Source: RGDT01 sp964630925
GTDB taxonomy: Bacteria; Planctomycetota; Planctomycetia; Gemmatales; Gemmataceae
DNA length: 9,642 nucleotides
Assembly: GCA_964630925.1 (NCBI GenBank)
Contig: CAZVZK010000255.1
Location: forward strand, 1 to 9,642
Direction: 5' to 3'
Shown here: piece after piece, positions 4,969-9,642 of the stretch
Layout: each line of letters starts with the position of its first letter
Numbering within the stretch: position 1 is the stretch's first letter
Made by a program: the position numbers and the translations under genes
Notes under the pieces: generated by a model
Database searches by the model: none
What the model was told of the DNA's origin: nothing
Seen by the model: only the letters and a program-made list of their open reading frames with translations

Positions 4969-5904
4969 TCACGCCGGGTGACGATGCACCAGCACGGGGA
5001 TCGGCGCGGCGCGGATGACCTTGTCGGCCACGCTGCCCAGGAAGAAGCGTGACAGGCCGGCGCGGCCGCGCGTCTCCAGGGCGATCAGGCCGGCGCCGAT
5101 CTCTTTGGCCTCGCGGAGGATGGCCTCGGCGGGCTGGTCCTCGACCATGACGGCCGTGCGGATCTTGACGCCGCGCGCCCGCAACGGGGCCGCCACCTTC
5201 TCCAGGTAGTCGTCGGCCTCACGGCGGACGTGGGCCTGCATCTCCTGGAGGCGGGACAGCAGCCCGCGCGCCTCGCGCTGGGCCTCGGGCGTGTCGGGGG
5301 TGGCCTCGGCGGGGGCGACGCCGGAGATGGCCCGCATCAGCACCAGCTCGGCCCCCGGCGAGAGGCCGGCCAATTCGACGGCGTGGGCGAGGATGTGTTC
5401 GGCAAGCGGCGTGCCGTCGAGCGACACGAGGACGGGGTTGAGGCGCGGCTCGGCGCCGAGGTCGGGCTCGGCCTCGCCGGGGCGGATGAGGAGGACGGGG
5501 CGGGTGACATGGCGGATGACCTCGTCGGCGACGCTGCCGAGCCAGAAGCGCTCGAAGGAGCCGCGGCCGTGTGTCGCCATCACGACCAGCTCGGCGCCCT
5601 TCTCGGCGTCGGCGCAGAGGGCCTCGGCCACCTCGCCGTGCAGCACCTCGGCGGTGACGGTGACGCCGCGGACACGCACCTTCTCGGCGGCGGCGAGGAG
5701 GTACGTCTTGTAGCGGGCGGCCAGCTCGTTCTCCAGCTCGCCGGCGCTGAACGAGACGCCCTCGGCGCTGATCTCGGCGAGGGGCGTCGAGACGGTGACG
5801 AGGCGGAGGGCCGCGCCGGAGTGGCGGGCCAGGGCGATGGCCAGGGGCAGGGCGTGTTCGGCGAAGCGCGAGCCGTCGAGCGGCACCAGGATGGTCTTGT
5901 ACAT
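4969..5904 (-). CDS. Tandem universal stress protein (two UspA domains)
   Basis: A 311-residue cytoplasmic protein made of two UspA domains (about 2-141 and 155-307) joined by a short linker. Usp proteins bind ATP or AMP in many cases and help cells survive starvation, oxidants or hypoxia. Each domain begins with the strand-and-loop ILVPLDGS (5-12) or PVLVSLDGT (157-165). Each ends with the nucleotide motif: THGRGSFERFWLGS (111-124) and TRGRAGLSRFFLGS (278-291). In the family motif G-2X-G-9X-G-S/T the first glycine is Ala (A110) in domain 1 and Glu (E277) in domain 2, so binding may be altered, especially in the second. The start is ATG 5904 with GAGGAGG 8 bases upstream. A TAGAAT (5931-5926, 5 of 6 to TATAAT) lies just upstream but has no good -35. 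A terminator hairpin follows the stop. Confidence 0.93.
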   Translation of the reverse strand: MYKTILVPLDGSRFAEHALPLAIALARHSGAALRLVTVSTPLAEISAEGVSFSAGELENELAARYKTYLLAAAEKVRVRGVTVTAEVLHGEVAEALCADAEKGAELVVMATHGRGSFERFWLGSVADEVIRHVTRPVLLIRPGEAEPDLGAEPRLNPVLVSLDGTPLAEHILAHAVELAGLSPGAELVLMRAISGVAPAEATPDTPEAQREARGLLSRLQEMQAHVRREADDYLEKVAAPLRARGVKIRTAVMVEDQPAEAILREAKEIGAGLIALETRGRAGLSRFFLGSVADKVIRAAPIPVLVHRHPA

Positions 5905-5939
5905 GGCGCGGTCCTCCTCACCCTCATTCTATCGAGAAA

Positions 5940-6034
5940 GGATGAGGGGTGAGGGATGAGGGATGAGGGACGAAAGCAGACCGGCCGTCGGCTGTTCTTT
6001 TCATCCCTCATCCCTCATCCCTCATCCCTCCTCC
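5940..6034. repeat. Palindromic element with heptanucleotide arms
   Basis: The left arm is a tandem array of the 7-bp unit GGATGAG (5940-5970: four full units, one as GGGTGAG, plus GGA). The right arm (6004-6034) is its inverted copy, matching at 29 of 31 positions. Between them is a 33-base core with a small hairpin: CAG-A-CCG (5977-5983) pairs with CGGCTG (5989-5994), followed by TTCTTTT. The stretch CGGCTGTTCTT (5989-5999) is identical to the 3' half of the core hairpin in the other two elements (127-137, 4227-4237). It lies in a divergent intergenic region, so it is not placed as a normal gene-end terminator. The outer flank at 5919-5930 has one more, poorer copy of the inverted unit. Confidence 0.75.
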
Positions 6035-6046
6035 GTGAGCAGCCCC

Positions 6047-6076
6047 TTGCCCGGCGGGGGGCGGATCGGTTATCAA
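6047..6076 (+). promoter_or_regulatory. Possible promoter of the small membrane protein gene
   Basis: TTGCCC (6047-6052) and TATCAA (6071-6076) are each 4 of 6 to the sigma-70 consensus, with an 18-base spacer. Transcription would start near 6083, which supports translation from the ATG at 6118 rather than from the ATG at 6076. Confidence 0.35.
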
Positions 6077-6117
6077 TGAGGCGAGAGGAAGAATCACCGC
6101 CCGCCGGGGGCAACCCG

Positions 6118-6357
6118 ATGCAGCTGCTCGCGCCACCGCCCCTGCCGCCGCAGACGACCACGAGCGATGACGACGGGCGGGACCGCTTCCGCCTGCGGCT
6201 GACGCAGGTGATGGCCACACTGTACACGGTGCTGATCACCGGGTGGCTGTGCACACTCGGGCCGCTGGTGGCGATCATCGCCCTGGCGACGGCGAAGCAC
6301 GTCCTGGTGGCGATCCTGATGATGGGCCTCGGCGTCGATGCGCCCCGGCGGCGGTGA
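6118..6357 (+). CDS. Small membrane protein with two helices, unknown function
   Basis: A 79-residue product starting MQLLAPPPLPPQ. A proline-rich, then acidic and basic cytoplasmic-type segment (1-29, ending DRFRLRLTQ) leads into two hydrophobic segments, about 31-57 and 60-74, with only a short link (AKH). The tail is APRRR. This fits a hairpin in the inner membrane with both ends in the cytoplasm. The family is not recognised. The start is uncertain: ATG 6118 has only a G-rich stretch upstream, and in-frame ATGs at 6076 and 5956 would add an unnatural-looking leader, part of it encoded by the heptanucleotide repeat. Its stop is only 9 bases from the stop of the convergent gene, with no visible terminator between. 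Confidence 0.65.
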   Translation: MQLLAPPPLPPQTTTSDDDGRDRFRLRLTQVMATLYTVLITGWLCTLGPLVAIIALATAKHVLVAILMMGLGVDAPRRR

Positions 6358-6366
6358 TCGGGCCGG

Positions 6367-7725
6367 TCAGTCTTCGCCCGGGGCCTCCGCCGGCGTGAAC
6401 GGCCCCTTCGCCCGGCGGCGCTCGAACGCCGAGCCGACGGGCGCGCGGAACACCCCCTCCAGCTCGGGGTGGCGATCGACCAGCTCGCGGAGAGGCACGA
6501 GGCGGGCGGTGGACACGTCGTCGGTGTATTCCGGCGGCTCGTCCCCACTGAAGACGCGCCAGCCGCTGTCGCGCTCGTTGTGCGGCTCGGCGCGGTACAG
6601 CCAGCGGACGGGGTGGCCGTCCTCCCAGACGCGGGCCGTCACGATGGCCAGCAGGGAGAGCGGGCCGAAATAGCGCTCCTCGACGCGGCGCATCCGCTCC
6701 ACCGTCTCCGGCCCGCCCAGCTCGACACGCAGGCGCACCAGCCGTCCGGCGCGGTCGAGGTCGCGGTACACCGGGTAGATGCCGTCGCCCCAGGTGGTCA
6801 TGAAGCCGCACACCCGCGCGCCCCCCACGTCCACCGTGCCGGAATCCGTGGCGGACGTACGCACCTGGCGCATGACCCCCCAGTGGTGCGAGTGCGGCCG
6901 GTAGTCCGTCGCGAAGCCCCAGCCCATGCGCTCGCGCAGGCCGGCGACGCGCCCGGCGTGACGCTCGGCCTCGGCCGCCGGCAGATCGACCCAGCCGAAG
7001 GTGCCCTCCTCCGCCGCCTCCGGGGCACGCAGGCGGCGGGCGGCCTTCGCCGCGTCAGCCCCCCAGAACAGGAAGTCGGCCCGGCCGTCGAGCGGCTCGT
7101 CATGCCGCCACGCGCCCAGGGCGTCGGCGTCGCCGAACATCAGCCGGGCCTCATCGACCATCACGTCGTACACCTTCTCCGAGCGGGCGATGCGCCCGCC
7201 GGGCCGGCACTCCAGCCACACCCGATGCCACCGGCCCGCGTACGGCTCCTCCGCCCTGCGCTCGCCGAGGACACGCAGGGGCTGGTCCGCCGGGACGCCG
7301 CCGGCGGCCACGGCCCAGATCCCCTGGAATTGCACGCCGCCGGCGCCGCCCCGCGCCACGGCCCGCGTGACGCGCTCGCGGTGGGTCACCCTCTCCTTGA
7401 GGCGCACGAGGCGTGCGTCGAGCCCGTTCTCGCGGACGCAGCGGTTGAACATGCGGCGGATGGACGCCCAGCCGTGTTCAGGGATGTCGCACAGATACAG
7501 CGGGTCGGCCTGACGGTCGAAGGCGACGCCGGCACGCTCGGCGTCGGGGCCGACGATCTCGAAGTCGGCCTGGCTGTTGGCGGCCGCCTCCGTCTCGGGG
7601 CCGTAACGCCCGGACCGCATGACCGGCGGGCGGTCATGCGACCACAGCCACATGAGGCCCATGTCGAGGACGACCACGACGCCCGAGGGGGCTGTCACCT
7701 CGCCGAGCTGCTCCGGTCCCGCCAT
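6367..7725 (-). CDS. Protein with C-terminal DUF2185-like (Imm33-like) domain
   Basis: A 452-residue soluble protein, last in a three-gene operon. The C-terminus (about 365-436) matches my memory of DUF2185, a family also described as immunity-protein-like: WEDGHPVRWLYR, DSGWRVFSGDEPPEYTDD at 386-403, and LEGVFRAPVGSAFERR at 422-437. The middle (about 260-336) has MGWGFATDYRPHSHHWG and MTTWGDGIYPVYRDLD at 309-324, resembling the DUF4241 'WGDG-x-YPVY' pattern. The N-terminal half (GVVVVLDMGLMWLWSHDRPP and on) is unassigned. No enzyme motif, signal peptide or membrane segment is visible. The start is ATG 7725, preceded by GGGAGGGCAGGGAC and 29 bases after the previous stop. The open frame extends far upstream through the other two genes, but that part is shadow. 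Its biological role is unknown; an immunity role would be a guess. Confidence 0.8.
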   Translation of the reverse strand: MAGPEQLGEVTAPSGVVVVLDMGLMWLWSHDRPPVMRSGRYGPETEAAANSQADFEIVGPDAERAGVAFDRQADPLYLCDIPEHGWASIRRMFNRCVRENGLDARLVRLKERVTHRERVTRAVARGGAGGVQFQGIWAVAAGGVPADQPLRVLGERRAEEPYAGRWHRVWLECRPGGRIARSEKVYDVMVDEARLMFGDADALGAWRHDEPLDGRADFLFWGADAAKAARRLRAPEAAEEGTFGWVDLPAAEAERHAGRVAGLRERMGWGFATDYRPHSHHWGVMRQVRTSATDSGTVDVGGARVCGFMTTWGDGIYPVYRDLDRAGRLVRLRVELGGPETVERMRRVEERYFGPLSLLAIVTARVWEDGHPVRWLYRAEPHNERDSGWRVFSGDEPPEYTDDVSTARLVPLRELVDRHPELEGVFRAPVGSAFERRRAKGPFTPAEAPGED

Positions 7726-7754
7726 GTCCCTGCCCTCCCGCCGGGGGACTACTT

Positions 7755-8210
7755 CTACGGGGCGTCCTTGTCCTTGCGGAAGTCGTAGTGCAGGTGGACG
7801 AGGAGCCAGCGGCCTTCGCGCCTGACCCACACCTCGGTGAAGGCCTTGTACTCCCTCGGCCCCGGCTCGACGGCCAACACCTCTCCCACGCCCGACACCG
7901 ACGCCGCGCCCCCGGTCACGCGGACCGAAACCTCCGTCTTGTCCGGCGCCGGACGCTTCGGCCGCCACTTCTTCGCCTCCGCCAGGACGCGGATGTCGCG
8001 CAGCCACGCATCTTGTGGCTGCATCTCGGCGGCGCGGTCGTGGAAGACGCGTAGGTCCTTCGACTCGCTCTTCGCCATCGCGGCGGTGTCGCCGCGCTCG
8101 AACGCCTGCCAGTAGTCCGCGCGCGCCGCCCGGAACGCCGCCTCCGGCGAGGGCGGCGGACCGGCGGCCATCAGGAACAGGATCGCCATTACGAGGATGA
8201 TCCGCCTCAT
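7755..8210 (-). CDS. Secreted NTF2-like (SnoaL/DUF4440-type) protein
   Basis: A 151-residue protein with a short signal peptide: MRR, then IILVMAILFLMAAG (4-17). There is no lipobox cysteine, so it is probably released into the periplasm. The mature part has the cone-fold pattern of the NTF2-like superfamily. A first helix, FRAARADYWQAFERGDTAAM (26-45), is followed by a middle segment around RVFHDRAAEM and then by beta strands ending FTEVWVRREGRWLLVHLHYD (124-143). Members bind small molecules or act as ketosteroid-isomerase-like enzymes or as partners; no catalytic set can be assigned here. The ribosome site AGGAGGGAG lies about 8 bases before the ATG. The gene starts 18 bases after the LRR gene stop, which strongly suggests cotranscription. 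Confidence 0.82.
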   Translation of the reverse strand: MRRIILVMAILFLMAAGPPPSPEAAFRAARADYWQAFERGDTAAMAKSESKDLRVFHDRAAEMQPQDAWLRDIRVLAEAKKWRPKRPAPDKTEVSVRVTGGAASVSGVGEVLAVEPGPREYKAFTEVWVRREGRWLLVHLHYDFRKDKDAP

Positions 8211-8228
8211 CGTCCGCTCCCTCCTCGT

Positions 8229-9599
8229 TCAAGGGTCGGTGTAACTGGCCCCGTGTGTGATCTCGCAGCCGGGCAGGGCCTTCCGCAGCCCGGCGAGGAG
8301 GCCATCCCTCTCCGGGGTGCCGTACATCTTCGTCCCGCGGATGTGCAGCGTCCGCAAGGACCGCAGCGCATGCAGGTGTTTCAGGCCGGCAGCCGTCACC
8401 GCGCCGTTGCCTCGCAGATCGAGATACGCGAGGGCGGACAGGCCGGCCAGGTGGGCCAGGCCGCGTGACGTGATCGCCGTCGCCCCCAGATCGAGGCTCT
8501 CGAGGCGCACCATGCCGGCGAGGTGGGCGAGGCCGTCGTCGGTGAGCTCGGCCTTCCGCAGGCTGAGCCGGCGCATCGCCTTCATCCCGGCCAGGTGCTG
8601 CACGCCGGCGTCGGTCAGGCGGCTCTTGTCGTTCGACAGCCACAGCTCCTCCAGCGCCGTCAGCCTTTTGAAGTGCGACAGCCCGGTGTCGGTCAGCGAT
8701 GAGTTGTACAGCGACAGGCCCCGCAACCTGGTCATCGTGCCCAGGTGCTTCGCTCCGTCGTCCGTGATCGGGAAGTACCGCAGCGACAGTTCACGCACCG
8801 TCGCGAGGCGGGAGAGGGACTTGAGCGCCGCGCCCGTGATGCCCTTCGCCGCATCGACCCCGTAGGGCGTCAGCTCCAGCGTGCGGATACGCGGCAGCGG
8901 CCACAGCTCGGCCACGGCGGCGTCCGACAACGCCACCTGCTTGACGTGCAGCCTCTCCAATTCCTGGAGGCCGCCCACCTCCTTGAAGGCGCTGTCGGAC
9001 ATGCCGACGTCGCACAGGTACAGCAGGCGCAGCCGCGCCAGGCCGGCCAGCTCGCCGCGCCCCGGCAGGGTGAACGCACGCCCGGTGAGGCGGCCATCGA
9101 GGTAAAGCTCACGCAGCCCCTTGATGGCGGCCAACGGTTTGAGGCCCTCCGGGGTCACCTTGGCGCTGTGCGTGCTGACATCGAGGGCGAGGACGCGCAG
9201 GCCGGAGGCGCTGGCCAGCTCCATGACCCCCTCGTCCGTCAGCCCCGACGAGCCGGTGATCCACAGGGCGCGCAGATACTTCAGGGCGGCGACCTGCTTC
9301 ATGAAGGCGGGCGTGGCGCGGGGCGAGGAGAGGGCGAGGCAGAACGGCACGTCCGGGGCGGGCAGGCGGCCGAAGGCGCCGGCGCGCGGCCCGTCGAACG
9401 ACAGGAGGGGCAGGTCGCCGGCCCGGCCTTCGGGGAGACGGGCGTATTGCAGGTGCCCGTCCCACCCCTCGCGCATCCACGCCGCCGTGGCGCCGGCGCG
9501 CTCCCAGGCGGCGCGCACGGGCGGGGACAGGTGCGACGGCATCGCGGGCGGGCCGGCCGATATCGCCGCGAGCAGGATGAGCGTTTCGGCATGGTTCAA
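8229..9599 (-). CDS. Secreted leucine-rich repeat protein
   Basis: At least 456 residues. After a hydrophobic N-terminus (TLILLAAISAG, 6-16, signal peptide-like) and an unassigned region to about 95, some 12 leucine-rich repeats of about 24 residues run to about 425. The clearest are LTDTGLSHFKRLTALEELWL (302-321), LTDAGVQHLAGMKAMRRLSL (328-347) and LTDDGLAHLAGMVRLESLDL (352-371). They form a curved solenoid used for protein binding, of the cysteine-poor bacterial type common in planctomycetes. The tail includes LRKALPGCEITHG. The start given is a TTG at 9599 with no convincing ribosome site. The frame stays open to the window edge and reads VTRKRPLLNHAE just before, so the true start may lie outside. 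It is the first gene seen of the operon with the two genes downstream. Confidence 0.85.
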   Translation of the reverse strand: MNHAETLILLAAISAGPPAMPSHLSPPVRAAWERAGATAAWMREGWDGHLQYARLPEGRAGDLPLLSFDGPRAGAFGRLPAPDVPFCLALSSPRATPAFMKQVAALKYLRALWITGSSGLTDEGVMELASASGLRVLALDVSTHSAKVTPEGLKPLAAIKGLRELYLDGRLTGRAFTLPGRGELAGLARLRLLYLCDVGMSDSAFKEVGGLQELERLHVKQVALSDAAVAELWPLPRIRTLELTPYGVDAAKGITGAALKSLSRLATVRELSLRYFPITDDGAKHLGTMTRLRGLSLYNSSLTDTGLSHFKRLTALEELWLSNDKSRLTDAGVQHLAGMKAMRRLSLRKAELTDDGLAHLAGMVRLESLDLGATAITSRGLAHLAGLSALAYLDLRGNGAVTAAGLKHLHALRSLRTLHIRGTKMYGTPERDGLLAGLRKALPGCEITHGASYTDP

Positions 9600-9642
9600 A
9601 AGGGGTCGTTTCCGGGTAACAGCGGGGTGGGGTGGCGCGAAG

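Noticed and set aside
5230..5952. 240-aa plus-strand frame
   Set aside because: Antisense to the tandem Usp gene; its Gly/Ala/Asp-rich product mirrors codon bias of the opposite strand.
5940..6034. CRISPR array
   Set aside because: The GGATGAG units are contiguous 7-mers without spacers and are inverted between the two arms.
6469..7788. 439-aa plus-strand frame
   Set aside because: Antisense to the DUF2185-like gene; no ribosome site or recognisable domain, and a composition dominated by A, H, R, P and V as in antisense frames of GC-rich genes.
7726..8643. Extension of the DUF2185-like gene to 758 codons
   Set aside because: The extra N-terminal part is Arg/Pro/Gly-rich and lies over the NTF2-like and LRR genes in another frame; ATG 7725 has a good ribosome site.

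Overview
The window is strongly GC-rich bacterial chromosome. The gene style points to a planctomycete, probably of the Gemmata type: a secreted protein built of roughly 24-residue leucine-rich repeats of the 'LTDxGLxHLxxLxxL' kind, many small lineage-restricted hypothetical proteins, an FHA-domain protein and a sigma-54-type promoter. This assignment is inference from style; there is no rRNA or other firm taxonomic marker.

Layout. The 3' end of a plus-strand gene (2-64) runs into a palindromic repeat element (54-196). A small secreted protein (246-620) follows, then a strong hairpin (645-669) and a minus-strand tRNA-Asp(GTC) (682-755) with a recognisable promoter at 767-795. Next on the minus strand come a 78-aa unknown gene (804-1040) and rtcB, the RNA-splicing ligase (1151-2674). 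A divergent promoter region (2675-2789) leads to two plus-strand genes: a 137-aa unknown (2790-3203) whose ribosome site lies in a hairpin, and a 283-aa protein with a conserved N-terminal domain and a C-terminal helix-turn-helix (3296-4147). A second copy of the repeat element (about 4139-4282) separates it from a convergent FHA-domain gene (4274-4711, minus), which has a near-perfect -24/-12 promoter. A tandem universal stress protein (4969-5904, minus) follows, ending at a terminator hairpin (4916-4950).

Right half. A third palindromic element, with heptanucleotide arms (5940-6034), lies in the divergent region before a small two-helix membrane protein (6118-6357, plus). The rest is a tight minus-strand operon read right to left: secreted LRR protein (8229-9599, possibly starting beyond the window), secreted NTF2-like protein (7755-8210) and a 452-aa protein with a C-terminal DUF2185-like and probable DUF4241-like region (6367-7725). 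Gaps are 18 and 29 bases.

What stands out. The three palindromic elements share one plan: a terminator-like core hairpin flanked by inverted arrays of short units. The first two are 39/41 identical over the core, and their terminal repeats overlap the stop codons of the flanking genes. Other points worth checking are the sigma-54 promoter with its palindromes, the hairpin over the ribosome site at 2757-2786, and the LRR / NTF2-like / DUF2185 operon. No phage, transposase, CRISPR or secondary-metabolite system is visible.
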